Shown: positions 12,101 through 24,400 of the stretch, piece by piece | Layout: the number at the start of each line of letters is the position of its first letter | Numbering within the stretch: the stretch's first letter is position 1 | Origin: Cruorifilaria tuberocauda | Lineage: Eukaryota > Nematoda > Chromadorea > Rhabditida > Onchocercidae | Length of the DNA: 33,333 nt | Assembly (NCBI GenBank): GCA_013365365.1 | Contig: JABVXU010000591.1 | Span: forward strand, 1-33,333 | Reading direction: 5' to 3' | Program-made: the position numbers and the translations under genes | The notes under the pieces: model-generated | The model's input: the letters and a program-made list of their open reading frames with translations, nothing else | What the model was told of the DNA's origin: nothing | The model's database searches: none

Positions 12101-15100
12101 AATTAGTATTTTTAAATATTCAATTCTTTCCTTTTGCAGTATTTCAAGAAAAGAAAAATTTCACATAATGCTCGTTATTTTTTAACGATCACACCTAAAA
12201 TTAAGCAGACTGTGCAAAGTATACAACAATAACAGGTATCCTCGTTGCAAACTTTCTTGTTTAATTAAGAATAAGGCTTAATCATAAATGCTAAAATAAG
12301 AAGTTTCTAGAAAGAGCTAATTGAAAACGTTTTCATTTTGTTTTAAAAATTTATTTCATGAGAAAAGTCGAACCTTTCACACAACCTGAGAATCCATCCT
12401 GCAATTACCCATAATGATGCAGTGAATACCATAAGTACAGTACCTTCAATGAATTACAGTTTAAAGAAAATAAACTTTGAATTTCTCAGTAAATAGAAAA
12501 CTAAATATCATGTTGGGAATTGAGTTAAATTAGACAATTTAATAAAATTAATTTTATATGGAATGAAATTCGATTTTCAGTCATTTTCATATGAATAATT
12601 TTCGATATAAAAAAAACCTGAAGAAATTGAAATGAATTTAAATACCTGGACATAATGTCATTAGAGTCTTCAAAATGAATCGTGCATTAAAATTAACCCT
12701 ATTGAGACCAGCAATACTCCTTGAGGATGCATCGGTAAACAATCTTGAAGTTGATAATAATGAATTTCGTTGATTTTTTTCAATCAATCAATTGTGATTG
12801 ATTTTTACATTTAAAATTTCAGTATTTTACTCATGAATAAATTTCCATTTTCAAGAAAACTATTTAAATTCACTCTAATCTTCCATTTTCAAGTATCAGG
12901 ACTTTGAAAATGTTAGCTAAAATTTTAAATGATATCAATTAATTAAAAAAAAAAAAATCTGGACCGGCTATGTAATAACATGACGCGAAATAACCAGTAT
13001 AATCGAAAAAACATTGGAATTGATAAGAAGACATCAAGTGGTAATTCAATTGTTTTCATCTGTAATTTGTCTTCATCAAAAAATAAAAAACGGATGAGAA
13101 ATCTCAGAACAAACAACAAGAAAAATCTTCCGAATTTTCTCCTCTTATCTTAATCAGTCTTACGATATATTAGAAACCGGTTTTCCGTTTTTTTGCACAG
13201 TTTCGTTTGGATAATTCAAGCTTTGATTAAAAATAAAAGTTTTAATTTAGCATTAAATGGAGCATTTGGAGACTTCACTCTTCCAAGCACAAATATCAAA
13301 ATAACAAAAGCGCAAATTTCTCCTTCTTATTAGATATTTAAATAATCTCAAGAACAAGCTTCTAGCTTAATCAGAATTTAAGCATGCGAGCAAGTTTTCT
13401 CTCAAGCTTAAATTGTTACTCTACGTAAAGATAAACCAATCTAACTCAACTGCTTAGATTATTATTTAAATATCTGATCAAAACGAGGGATTATTTAAAT
13501 ATTGATTCAAATGAGGGTTATAATAAATTAAATAAGTGAAACTTACCGTATCACCATCAGATACTTTCCAATAAAAGCTGATATCAACTGGAAGTGGACA
13601 AAGTGCGCATATCATTACTTCAAGCGCAATTTGTAAAGCACGTTGCCATGTAATGGCTATTCGCCAATCTTCCGCACTATTTGCATTCATGAATAACTAA
13701 AATATGTGATCAAATTTCGAGGTGCAAATGTGAAAGTAAAGTACCCTTAGGGTACATTTTATTTGCCAGCAACGGTAAAATAATTTCCAATTAAATATTT
13801 TAAAAATTATTTCGAGAGGAAGGAAAGAAATTAAACAAGGCGCTTTTGTCGTAGCATACTGAGCAGGAGTGATGTATTGATGATATCCTAAGAAGGTATA
13901 TATTTAATCTTGGATATCCGTTATTCAAAAGGATGAATGCGCTTTAAGATTTTTATCTAACCTAAAAAAAAACTTACCTGTACTTCATGGACATGAAATT
14001 TGATAACAAGTGCCACTAAAACAATTGTACTTAACAATATTAACACTTTTAAAATCAAATTCATATATGATCCCTGAAATGATAATGAATTTAGAGTGTA
14101 AAGATTGAAAAGTATGATTGAATCAATAATAAATTGAAATTTTGAATAAAAATTATTTTCATAACATTCCGAATACTTTAAATATACTTTTTGATATATT
14201 TTAGCAGCAGTCATTTCACTGTCGACAATCATTAAACCTGAAATTTGATTAAAATTAATTTTTTATTGAAATTGATTTTTCTGAAAAAATTTGAAATTAA
14301 TGATATTTAAGCCTTCAAGAAAAATATAAAATTCAGGTAAACGTACCAATTCCAATTACTGCAAAAAACAAAGCATAATCACTGGTAACCCGTCGCACGT
14401 GAAACAGTAATTGACGCCTAATTAATCGACCACTACTGGAATACAAAGTAACTATTTTCTAACTATTGTTTTAGTGATGACCCCACTTATGACCTCTCTA
14501 TTAATAAAAAAAACATTAATGCAAAATAGTTGTACTGTTATCTTAACAGGTCATTCGTTTTTGCTATAACAAATGGCTTATTTGACATTACCTTTTATTT
14601 TTGTTATTTGATATTAGCTCATTTAATATTATTGATTTTCGATTAAATTAAATTTCAAAAAATTCTGGAAATACCTAGTTTCTTTTTTCCTCATTAATGG
14701 ACTTTCAGAACCATCATTAGCTGTTCGTTGACCTTCCAAATCTTCACTTAGCACAAGTGATAATGATTTCTTCGAGTCGCCTTCCCCTAAACTTATCATT
14801 TCAAATGTTTTTTTTTTCTTTAAATGTAATCATCAATGCTACATAATTGTTCAGTTGTTTTTATCCAAATAAAACACGACTACAAGTAATTAGAAATCTA
14901 ATTAATTAGTCAAAGAGCAGGAGAAAAGTGATTCAATTTTGTGAGAAATTTATTCAAAGAAATTTAGCAAAAAGCTTTTTCCAGAAATATCAGCGATCGA
15001 TATGCGATATCAGTGATAATTTTGTATCAGTGATTTCTCATCGTGTTAGGAAAGCAAGTTGCAGTGCATACATTGAAATTATTAAAATTAAATTAAGAAT

Positions 15101-18100
15101 GCTTCATTTGCAAGCAAACATAAAAATTGGTGATAGTGTGGATTGATAAACAATTATGAAAAAAATAATTATTTTAGTTTTTATAAATTTTTAAAATTAA
15201 TCATAGCAAATCTAAAAAGACTTGAAAGTCCGATCCAGCTATTTTCCCACCTTTCATATCAAATTTGATAAAAGATTTTGCAATTAAAAAACCATTTAAA
15301 TAATTATTTCAAATGTAGTCCTTTTATATTTTTAAAAATTTGCACTGAATTTCCAATACATTGAAGATTTTATCGAAATTCCAGCAAATTAATTTCTACT
15401 TATTTCAGTGTAAAATTAACTTTACCGGAGGAGAGCTTATTTGTTCTCATTATTCTCATGTAATCAAATGGTAAAGTATGGAAGAAAGTTGACAGATAAT
15501 TTAATTACCCGATCAAATTTATGTAATAATGAATTTCAAAGCATTTTATAGCTAATAGAGGAAAAAAAATTCCATGAGCTATTAAACTTCAATTTTACTA
15601 CTAATTTTATGTAAATATAGTTGGAAAAAATATCTATTAACATGCAAATATGGCTATTTTTTAATTTCATTTTGAACTTTTTCCATAGAAGCAATTATTT
15701 ATCGAAGAAATTCAGTAAACAATACTCCTTTCATGCGTGATAAGTTGTCAATAACAATTCAAACTTTAAAAATTTTCCTAAATATCAATATTTGATTCCA
15801 TCGATTCTGAATTATACATGATTTTAAACTTATAAGGACATTTTTAATCAATTAATCATTTTTATCAAGATTATTTCAATCCGGAATCGTTATCATGCAT
15901 GTTTATCATACACTGGAATATATTACCTTCGTAATCTATCGAGAAATTTCGACAAATTTGCAGTAATTTCCGAAATCGTTGATATTTGATCATTGATACC
16001 TTTTTTGTTTTTTTTTTTTGGAGTGATATACCTCAAAGAAATTAAATAATCCGTTTACTAAATTTCATTTTTAACTGTTCTTTTGATAAGGATATGATAA
16101 GATTATCAATAATTCCTCCCTCCTATCGCTTTCAACCGGATCAGGTTAGTGCTAATTAAGCGAACAGAAAAAGAAAGTTAACGAGAAAAGTTAATCGTAG
16201 AAGACCCAGAATGAAAGTATATTTTTGCACTGATTGATTCAGAAAAAAAAAACTGCGAGAGAACGATTTTAAATATTTTAATTGATTGTTAAGAAATGCT
16301 AGAAAAAGCACAGCTATAAATAATCTATCAAAAAGTTCACGTACGAAAGTTAAGCGTATCATACGGGAAAGGTTGAAAACCAACTGATTTCGAGAACTTT
16401 CTTGCTCAAATCAAAAAGCAAATGAACCGAAGAAAACAGAAATTTTATAATTATGAAAATTTATAAAATTTTAATTCCAAGAATTTTTCGCATCGAAATG
16501 GAATTTTGAAATGGAACAACATGAAGCTAATTTTGCTAAGAAGTTAAATTTTTTTTTGGACAAAAATAGTTCACGAAAATGTCAAAAAAAACGATGTAAT
16601 AGCTTCCTTTTTTCTTTGTTCAAAAAAAGCGCAAAAAAATTTAAGCTGAAATTAATTTTCCATCATTTACTATTTTCAAATGGATTTTTACTGTTGATAT
16701 CTTAATGGAATACATTTCTAATTGATACCATTGAAATTTCACTCTTATTTTCCTTTTCTCTCAAAAATATCTTTGGAGAAAAAAAATTTTCTTTTTGGTC
16801 AATTTCATTTTAGCTTACTTTCTGGAAAAAGTGAAGGGAAGCAATTGCTAATTAAAAAATATCCAAAACCGATACTTTAAAGTTTTTTCGTTTTATAAAA
16901 AAAGTAATTGTTCATTTAAAAATTTTCTTATTTACGATTACGAAATAAGGGAGTGAGAAATTTTTTGAATAGAAATAGTTATAATAAAACTTAGTTTGAA
17001 TTGCTGATAATAATACAATGAATAAGATAATAATATAATTGATAATGGTAATACCGTAATAATACTGTAATATAACTGATAATAAAGATAAAATCAAATA
17101 TGTTTATCATTCACTGTCTTCTCATCGAAGGAAAAAAAGATGGGAAAAATGAGAGTATGCCACAGTTTCAGGAATTCTTGATAATACTACTCTTCATCGA
17201 ACTTCTCTAATTGAATTTACAACACTTTTTTTGCATTCACTTTTAGAAATTTAGGTTAAAGACAACAAAAAATAAAAGTTAAATTTGTTACTTATCCAAG
17301 TTCACGATTGAAATTTCTCATTTTCATTACTCGTAAGCCAGTAGCATTATCATTTATATTATTCTACAAAATAGATAAGCATTACCGATAACTATTCTTC
17401 TATCAAAAGTAACTCTAAAAGAAGAATCTAATCGTTTCTGAAAAAAAGTGTGAAAAGAAATAATTTTAAAATTCAAACTTTTTTGTCGTTTGGAATTTCC
17501 ACGGAAAACTAATACAGTTAATTAGTAACAATCAATTTCAACAATAGCTCTTCAACTTTTTTTTTTAGCAAAAAGAAAAAATTTAATGGCAAAAATTTCA
17601 TTCTTCGAAGATAAAAAAGATAATATCAGAAGGGATGCAATACTATTTCCGATATTTGTTTTAGATATTTTCATGCAATCCGAATTTCACTTCTTTTTTT
17701 TCTTTCCCTCTCTCTCTCTCTCTCTCTCTCGACTCTCCCTCTATTTACTGATGATTTTTTAAAAGTTAATCAGTTGACAATTTCTTGCTTATCATTCATT
17801 TAACTATTAAAACACAATGCTAATGATTTGTTTGTGAGGCAAAATTTCTCGAGTGGTATAAATTTCTTCTCATTGAATTATAAATAATTACAGTTAAAAA
17901 TGACTTATTTCGCAATTTCAATTCAAACAGCAAATTAATATTTTTTTTTGAGCATAAAGTGAAGAGGAAAAATGTGGAAGAATTATTAGATTATTTTCTG
18001 TCAATCATGCAAAGTTTTCTTTTTTTGATTGAAATTTTAAATAAAAAAATGAAATGATAAAGTGCTATGTGCAGCCAATAAAAAACAAATTATATAGCAT

Positions 18101-21100
18101 TCATTGGCAGTGCATGGAAAAGCGATCTTTTAAAAGTGCTTTTAATCAAAAAAAAAAAATTCTTCGTAAATACAAAAGTTGTAGTAAAGCTTGCAATTAA
18201 ATTAACTTGAGTTAAATTAGATTGAATTTTGTAAAGATACAACGATGTGGTATACTGTTCTGTAAGAATATCGTTTGCAAAAACTTTTTTTATTCAGTTG
18301 AAAAAATTTGAGATTGAAGAATTTAATCAAATTGGAAAGAATTAATTTAATTTATAAATTTCAAAAATAGAAGAAAAAAGCCAAAAGAACTTTGTAAAAT
18401 TAACTTTCAACGTTGAGAAGTGGTGCATCGAATAATCGACTTGTACTGCCATCTTTCCGGTTGATATTTTCCAGCAAATAATGTGAGCCAATTTTATGAA
18501 GTTTATTTGGACTAACACTACCGGAAAGATATTGCGAAGAAGCACTTCGTCCGGTTTTTATTGGTACAACAGGTGATGATGGATCAGGTGAGCTTGTTAA
18601 ACTTGTTAGTAATGCTTTGAAAGGTGCAATCGCTCCATTAACACGCATTAAATTCACCGAAATCTATAATATTTTTAGATATTATTCAAATTAATGCGGT
18701 AAAAATCATAATATAATTAGCATAAATCTTAAGCTTAGAAACAAAATTGCAAATAACTGAAAATTAACATTTTAAGTTTTCATTCAATATCACTTAATAT
18801 CTTTAACAAGAAGAAAGATTTAAATGATTTTAAATGCAAATTTAAATAATCATAATAACTGTAAAGATGGCATTAATGTGTTGAGTTAGCTATAAATGAG
18901 AAAATTGTAAGCCTAAGAAAAACCAATTTGGGATTACGGAAAGGCCTATCCTGGTTCAAATTCGAAACTCAGAGATCAAAACAAAGATTAGCAAACCTGT
19001 CCAACATCACTTGAATCCAATGAGGATTGTGGTGGTGATCGTCCACCACCAAGTGCTGGTGTACGTGCATTAGTACTTTTACCTAAAATTAATCTTTCTC
19101 AGAAACTTTTAGAGAAACTTTATGACTTTGAAGAATTATCATGTAAACAATAAGTTAAATTTTAAATGTAGTTTGAGGAGAGATTACTTCTTAAAATTAT
19201 CTAAAGAAAAAAAATATTTCGAAATGATAAAGCTGACAATATTTATCATTTCAGAGAAAAAATATACTTCTACGAAATTAATTTTAAATAATTAAAATAA
19301 AGTTAAAATATTTGATACGATACGGTAATCCTATTTCCTGTGATTTTTATGATTTAACAAAAAATTTGAAAAAGGAAATAAAGTGATAAATAATAATGCA
19401 ACGAAATGGTTTGTTAATTTTTTAAAGTTTCCATTATTTCATTCTCAACAATTTCGTTAATATCTTAGGGAAAAAATCGATAAATCAGGATAATTGATTG
19501 AACGGCTCGGAATGTTGATTACCGGAAGAATTTGTTTACCTGATGAAAATTGATAATTTCGTCCGACACTGCTGGAAAACGCTGAACGACGTTTCATTGT
19601 CTGCAAAAAGATGAAATAAAATTAATTTCTGATAAAATTTAAAAATTTGAAATGAATTAATGAAAAAAATTTAATTTGATCTGAATAAATATCAGCAAGT
19701 TATTTTTTTGCTTTTTTTTAATTGCTTATTTCATTTAAACTTTTTTCTTCTTGTTCTCTTTTCTAAAGCTCAAATGAAATATTTTTTTTCGTTGAAGTTA
19801 ATAAAAAAAAAGCTTTTTCATTTTTCTCCCAGTTAATAAATAACATACATTTCCCAAATAGGGAAGATGGCTTTTACAATCATTTTTCCTTTTCACTCAA
19901 TTTCCTATTTCATTTTTAAAATTTAGACCTTAAAAAATCTTTCGAAAAAAAGATTTTTTTTAAAATGACATTTACTTTTCGAGACTTTTAATTGTGAAAA
20001 TAAATAGATTTGAAGTAAAATCCTTAAATGAAATTTTATCGAAAGTGAAAATTTTCGACTAATTTCAATCGTTTTCTATTCTCAGTGAGTCATAATGAAA
20101 TTTTTACGTTTGAGTGTATGTGATATCTTATCAATAAATAATATAGCATCAATCTTATCAATAAAGAATATAATAAATGCTTTATCTTTTCATTTCTCCA
20201 TAAATCTACTTTAAAATACAGTTATATTGTTCTTCTTGATGAACTATGACCTCTTCTAAAGATAATCAATAATTTTACAATAAAACAAAAAAACCATTGA
20301 TATTTCAATTTAAAAATTTTATTTTATTTATTCGAAGAAAAATAAATGGAACGAAGTGCCAAAGTATTTGAGAAAAGAAAAAGCTATTAGCAATGCTTCT
20401 CTTTCGTATAACATAAATATTAAATGTTATAGTAACAGTAAATAGAAATGATAAGAAGACTGATAAGTTTTTATCAGCATTCATAAGGTAAATGATGATT
20501 TTCACTCAGATAAAAAGATTATATGGCAGGTATATTTCATTAGAATAATATTGCCATCCAACTGAATACAAATTCAAAATGAAACAATGGCTAATTATAC
20601 TTTGTTCTCAGCAAACATAAAACAATAGCTTACGTACACTTCACGGAATACGTGCAACTCTTAAGAAAAAGGCGAAATATCGATGGAATAAATTAGAAAC
20701 AAAAAAAAAACAAATCACGGATTTAGCTATATAAATTTGATAAAGAAATTACTTAAAGGATAATTGATTAAAAGTTTGAAATAGTTAATAAAGAATAGGA
20801 AATACAATTTATCGTAAAGCTAAATAGGTTTTCCTTTTTTGATAGTCTTCTGAGAAGTTTCTCTAATTTAGCTAAAATAAAAAGAGAACGAAGCTTTTCA
20901 TTATTATCGAAAAATCCAACTTAACACATTTTTTCTTTTCATAAAAATAATTTTAGCTCAAAAAAAAAGAATCTTCATCTGTCTTGAAGAGAAGAAGAAA
21001 GAAAGGAATTTAATTTTATTCTTATTTAAATATAAAAAAAACATATGTCGAGTTGAAGATTTATTTAAGCAAGTTTTGTTTTGTTTTTTTAAATCCAACT

Positions 21101-21775
21101 TTTTTTTGTATTAATTAATTTGAATCTATTAATAATGGAAGAAAGAAAAATAAGCATTTTAGAAAGCGATAAAAGTAAAGGAATAAGAAAAATTTATTGA
21201 TTTTTAATTAATAAACCAAGTAACAGAATAAATTAAGTAGACAAAGTTTAAGAGAATAAGCTAGCCATCCATCTATTTTAGCTGATGTGATATGTATGAA
21301 TTAAAGAATATCTATTCTTATTTACATTTGGCAAATAAACCAAAATTCATCCTTCCCTTTACTACTTTTACTTTCACTCTACTTATACTTGGATGTTTGT
21401 TTACATTTTTTCATCATTAAGAGAGAAATGATTTTTAATTAATTCTTTACTGAGAAAAGGAAGAAAATTTACCGAAACATTTAAATCAACACATGAATTG
21501 CTTAATTCTTCCCTACGATTCTGATTTCTTTCGTCGAAACTTTGATGAAATGCTCCTTTTGTTGAAACCCAATGTTGTCGATCATCTTCTGCTGTAGAAT
21601 ATACTGATAAGTTATAGAGTGATAATTAGAGAAATTAAGATTAATTATCTTTTTTGTTTTTTTTCAAGATTTTACATTGAATAATTTTAAACTTACAGCA
21701 ATCATTATTTCGGGATGCTGATACACTATCCGGTGTACAGATATTTAAACAAGGCTTTGATAACGGATCAAGCAT
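8361..21775 (-). CDS. kcnl: Small-conductance Ca2+-activated K+ channel (SK/KCNL family), 19 exons, 694 aa
   Basis: This gene encodes a voltage-independent K+ channel of the plasma membrane that opens when Ca2+ binds calmodulin bound to its C-terminus; in excitable cells the family drives after-hyperpolarisation (family knowledge). Coding exons on the minus strand: 21775-21697, 21591-21473, 19600-19540, 19082-18997, 18663-18405, 14786-14675, 14435-14347, 14237-14188, 14073-13978, 13696-13547, 13059-12965, 12743-12646, 12443-12374, 12079-11979, 11862-11804, 9482-9372, 9193-9066, 8938-8869, 8612-8361. Every intron is GT–AG, every phase matches and the sum is 2085 nt. Family marks: filter SVGYGD at about 485-490, [10 protein letters not shown] after S4, [20 protein letters not shown] after S6, [12 protein letters not shown] and HQRKF in the calmodulin-binding domain. 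The length is normal for SK channels. The start is the first ATG after a TTTTTAG acceptor with TCAAAA before it. Which of the worm kcnl paralogues it is cannot be told without alignment. Confidence 0.95.
9884..10090 (+). repeat. Minisatellite in the LTR-like region: three perfect 31-bp units after diverged 35-bp units
   Basis: Units beginning TATGTCTACGTGACTATGAC repeat perfectly at 9990-10020, 10021-10051 and 10052-10082, with a broken fourth start at 10083. They are preceded by three longer, diverged relatives carrying CTACGTGATTATCAT (about 9887, 9922 and 9958). The identical copies suggest recent expansion or homogenisation of an old repeat. Confidence 0.9.
10242..10358 (+). promoter_or_regulatory. 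LTR-like TATA box, poly(A) signal and small hairpin
   Basis: TATAAG at 10242-10247 is followed about 100 bases later by AATAAA at 10343-10348. The poly(A) signal sits in the loop of an inverted repeat, GCGGAT (10325-10330) with ATCCGC (10353-10358). This spacing is typical of the promoter and R region of an LTR. Whether it is active cannot be seen. Confidence 0.45.
10501..10605 (+). pseudogene. BEL/Pao integrase fragment (core C-terminal part)
   Basis: The frame from 10501 reads [20 protein letters not shown] and then [13 protein letters not shown] before TAG at 10603-10605. The WxFI…RAPWQGG…E signature is what follows the catalytic core in retroviral-type integrases, and the BEL/Pao form ends …GGxxERLxxxVKxxLR. 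A stop follows and the match to the family continues only in broken form. The catalytic Asp and Glu residues upstream are missing, so it cannot encode an active enzyme. Family assignment is from memory of the motif. Confidence 0.7.
10772..10969 (+). pseudogene. BEL/Pao integrase C-terminal domain fragment
   Basis: The frame through 10787 reads [20 protein letters not shown], then [16 protein letters not shown] and NSWKM, ending at TGA 10967-10969. This pattern (WWxxWxxEYLxxLxxRTQ … GxVVLL … WKM) is the C-terminal domain of BEL/Pao integrases. A further matching piece, VRFGKSKL, appears in another frame near 10990, implying a frameshift. It is a dead fragment of the same element as the piece at 10501. 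Confidence 0.75.
11425..11490 (+). pseudogene. Degenerate tRNA-Val-like sequence
   Basis: GTGTAACGGTTATCAC (11434-11449) matches the D-arm of eukaryotic tRNA-Val almost perfectly, CCTGACAC (11455-11462) matches its anticodon loop with anticodon GAC, and TCAGCAGTTTGATTTC (11468-11483) resembles the variable region and T-arm. The anticodon stem has lost bases and the flanks at 11425-11431 and after 11483 do not pair as an acceptor stem, so it is not a working tRNA. It may be a tRNA pseudogene or the head of a tRNA-derived SINE inserted in or next to the LTR element. Confidence 0.55.
11566..11628 (+). repeat. Short pyrimidine-rich imperfect repeat
   Basis: The motif (A/C)AGTTCTAACTCTT or TTCTAACTCTTATCA occurs two to three times between 11566 and 11628, mixed with CTTATCAGTTCTCATTCTA. 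It marks the right margin of the GC-richer insert in this intron. Confidence 0.4.
12965..14786 (-). other. kcnl: kcnl exons 6–11: S1–S4 membrane region
   Basis: Exon 6 (14786-14675) is a hydrophilic linker. Exons 7–8 carry S1 (about residues 257-275, [13 protein letters not shown]). Exon 9 carries S2 (about 288-311, [17 protein letters not shown]). Exon 10 carries S3 with the family motif [18 protein letters not shown] and a hydrophilic S3–S4 loop. Exon 11 carries S4 (about 374-398, [20 protein letters not shown]) with only a few arginines, as expected for a channel that does not sense voltage. Exon 11 is taken to start at 13059 because the previous exon ends in phase 0 and an AG just upstream (at about 13071) would put the sequence out of phase and introduce a stop. 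Exon 8 is only 50 nt. Confidence 0.9.
14787..18404 (-). other. kcnl intron 5 (3.6 kb), no gene seen
   Basis: This long intron separates the N-terminal exons from the channel core. It holds a (TC)n microsatellite at 17708-17730, many A/T runs and open frames of at most 75 codons that look like chance. An ATG at 14799-14797 just inside the intron is in frame with exon 6 ([11 protein letters not shown]…). A transcript starting within this intron could therefore make a channel that lacks the whole N-terminus; no promoter can be recognised. Confidence 0.7.
17708..17730 (+). repeat. (TC)n microsatellite in intron 5
   Basis: Eleven or so TC dinucleotides, followed by CTCCCTC. Confidence 0.95.
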
Positions 21776-21812
21776 TTTTGATAATTTTATGAAAATTATC
21801 AGAGATATTGAT
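18405..21812 (-). other. kcnl: kcnl exons 1–5: 5' UTR and Ser-rich cytoplasmic N-terminus
   Basis: Exon 1 begins at an acceptor (AG at 21814-21813), leaving a 37-nt leader before the ATG at 21775. The acceptor may receive a trans-spliced leader or a cis-spliced 5' UTR exon; the sequence alone does not decide. Exons 1–5 encode about 201 residues, starting MLDPLSKPC, with runs such as [15 protein letters not shown] (exon 4) and [13 protein letters not shown] (exon 5). The region has no membrane segment and is rich in Ser/Pro and basic residues, as the poorly conserved N-termini of SK channels are. Splice phases out of exons 1–5 are 1, 0, 1, 0, 1. The 1872-nt intron 2 and 3618-nt intron 5 are much longer than the others. 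Confidence 0.85.
19601..21472 (-). other. kcnl intron 2 (1.9 kb), nothing else seen
   Basis: AT-rich intron between exons 2 and 3. No conserved-looking frame, RNA gene or repeat array was found. Poly-A and poly-T runs of 7–9 bases are frequent. Confidence 0.7.
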
Positions 21813-23569
21813 CTAAAAATTGCAAATTCAATATGTGAAACAAATTCAATCATAATATTTATTTCAAACGTTTTGTTCATTTTAGTTAATAATTATTTCT
21901 ACCTTCGGGAAAAAAACTGCAAATTGAAAGGAATATTAGCAATTAATGGAATTAGTAAATGAATTACTTAAATTAAATTCAATAGCTTACTTTAAAAATG
22001 GCATAATATTTAAGCGATTTAAATTTTCAAGCGATAATGCGTAGAATGAATGGGAAATTTGAAATGGAAAGGAAAAAAAGTTGAATACGTTAAATAACTC
22101 ATTGATAGTTCGAAAAAGAAAAAAATGATTGTTCATTTATTTTTCCATGAAATGTTACGTAAACAAAATTATCAATTTTAAAATTTATCATGTAAATGAA
22201 ACTATGAATTTAAGGTTTAATAAGATAAAAAATGTTGCAAAACGAGTGAGCTAACAGTGTTTATCAGTTTAAAGAAAATATCTATTTCTAAGATAAGTTA
22301 ATTCTAAATAATTAAAATAAGATTAGAATATTTGATACAGTATTTAAAACAATAACTAAAATTAATACAGATAATTGGAAATAATACGGTAATAAGAAAA
22401 AAAGGAATGAAAAGATGCTTTTAATTGAATGTTTTGGTGCATTTTATCAGTTTAAAATAATCGAAAATAAACTAAAATAGGCTTTTTCATAATTCTACCC
22501 TCAAGCATTATTTCTTACAGTAACTTATCTTTCAACCGTATCTCTCTTATCACTCTAAGAAAGATTTTATCATTTATCGATAGCTAACTTTCATCAAATG
22601 AATTTCTTTTTGAATAAAAATTAACACATTGAAGATTTTAATTAATTACCGAAGAAAAAAAATCATTCATTCATTTAAATCAATATTCAAAAATTATCTT
22701 TAAAGATTGCATATATCACTCCTTTCACTTCTCTACATCCAAAGTGATCTTTTATTAGCATATTTTACTTAGCTGAAAAAGTGATCATTAATTTAGCCAT
22801 TGAATTAATGCATTTGTTTCAATCAAATTAGAGTGGAAGGAAGGAAAACTGATCAAAGTTCAACAAATTCCAAATAAAATTTGTTATAAAAATTAAAACT
22901 TATATGTTTGATTCATTAAAAAATATAACTTAAAAAAAAAGTGAATTAGAAAATTTTTTCCCATACTGATGAAAGAATGATAGTCATTGATTAGCAATCA
23001 TGAGTAATCAAGTAAACCACTAAGGAAGTAATGATACAATGAGTGAAGAGTTTATCATATCAAAATTTGCGAAAATTCATTTAGCTATTCTGAATGGAAA
23101 AAAAAATTAGTGACAATCCAGAGTTTGAAAAAAAAATTTCTTTTTTTGAAAATTCCAATACTATTTCATTTGAACTATTTATTTCCCAATGCACATTATA
23201 GCATAACTCTTGCCAATTGATACGACAAAAACTATCAGATTAAAGGGCACGAGGAAAGAAAGAAAGAAAAGTGAAAAAAATGAAAATAACACATAAATGA
23301 TGATATTACTTTTGAAAAAAAGAAAAAAGGAGTTCAATTCTTATTTCAGTGAAGAAATTGAAGGAAAAAGTAAAGAATAGAACCATTTCCTCGATAATTT
23401 TCATTCAAAAAAGCTTCTTTCAAACGGATTAAACTGCTATTTGAAAAGGTTTCACAACCAAATAATTTATTTATTTAATGTTCCAAAAAAAAAATGAAGT
23501 GTTCCTAAAATGTATGCCATATGTTCTGAGAAACGAAAAAATATAAGAAAAAAAATGCTTCGATGATAA

Positions 23570-23820
23570 TAATGATAATGTAGAAAGAGTAGAGTAGTTA
23601 CACAATGGATTACCATTCATAATTGAAGAATATTTTCAGGAAAGAAACAATGATAATGATGATAAGGATAACTGTAAGATGAATTATCATTCATAATTCA
23701 TTAAATTGAAATTTGATTCCAAGAAAAGAAAGAAAATATAATGATGAAAGGGATAACTATAAGAATGAATTATCATTCATAGCCATTGAATACATAGGAA
23801 ATTTGATTTCAAGAAAAGAG
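23570..23820 (+). repeat. Three diverged tandem units of about 85–90 bp
   Basis: Units start near 23570, 23649 and 23738. Shared parts are AATGATAATGATGA, GATAACT.TAAGA, GAATTATCATTCATA and ATTTGATTYCAAGAAAAGA. The last two copies are the most alike. Confidence 0.65.
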
Positions 23821-24143
23821 AAAACGCTTGAAAAGGGATGATTTTAAAAATGAAATTAAAAAGTGTCTGAGAAGAGAAAAACAAAACAAAAAAGAGAGGA
23901 AATGTTTGCAATATCGTTTCAAATGTAAAAATAAAATTGCATGCAAATAAGCAATTTTAGCTAAAAAAGATGAGAATTTGTTTTTTTTTTTAATTTCATT
24001 CAAAAAAAAACAAAAAGTTCGGATGTTTATGCATCATGTGCTTAATGAGATTCAGAAATTTTTTCTTGCGTGTGATTTTGCAACGATGGATCTGAATTTT
24101 AAAGATTGTTTAGGAAACGTGAGAAAGAGAAAATTTATTTATC

Positions 24144-24400
24144 ATTTTAGAAAAGCTAAACAGTTTTAGTGACATTTTAGATATCAAGAATGTTAGTATT
24201 ATAATATAAAGTTGATCATGATCAATAGAATTAATTGAACTAATTTAAATTGAATTGAATTAATAGAATTCATTTTGGAAAAGTTTAATAGTTCCAGTGA
24301 CATTTTAGATATCAGAAAGGCAGTATTAGTTTAAGTATTGTAATATAAAGTTGATTATGATTAACAGAGTTAATTAAATTAATTTGAATTGATAAATTAC
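24144..24400 (+). repeat. Two-copy tandem duplication, 128-bp period
   Basis: AGTGACATTTTAGATATCA begins at 24168 and at 24296. The copies continue in parallel through ATAATATAAAGTTGATCATGA and a run of AATTGAATTAATT motifs, with small indels. Confidence 0.75.

Larger units (their letters stand above)
9372..12743 (-). other. kcnl: kcnl exons 12–16: S5, pore loop and S6
   Basis: Exon 12 begins [19 protein letters not shown], close to the universally conserved SK sequence after S4. S5 runs through exons 12–13 ([20 protein letters not shown]). Exon 14 holds the turret and pore helix ending SVGYG, and the filter Asp and VPNTYCG come from exon 15; the intron therefore splits the filter between Gly and Asp. 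S6 spans exons 15–16, followed by [19 protein letters not shown]. Inside S6 the sequence [14 protein letters not shown] differs from the vertebrate form I recall (GIMGAGCTALVVAV). The intron between exons 15 and 16 is 2321 nt and contains a retrotransposon remnant. Confidence 0.93.

Noticed and set aside
14928..15146. 72-codon plus-strand frame in channel intron 5
   Set aside because: Antisense in an intron, no motif, low complexity; treated as chance.
18342..18545. 67-codon minus frame overlapping exon 5
   Set aside because: Shadow of exon 5 in another frame.
23978..24169. 63-codon plus-strand frame (…MHHVLNEIQKFFLACDF…)
   Set aside because: The end overlaps the start of a 128-bp tandem duplication and the second copy does not keep the frame.
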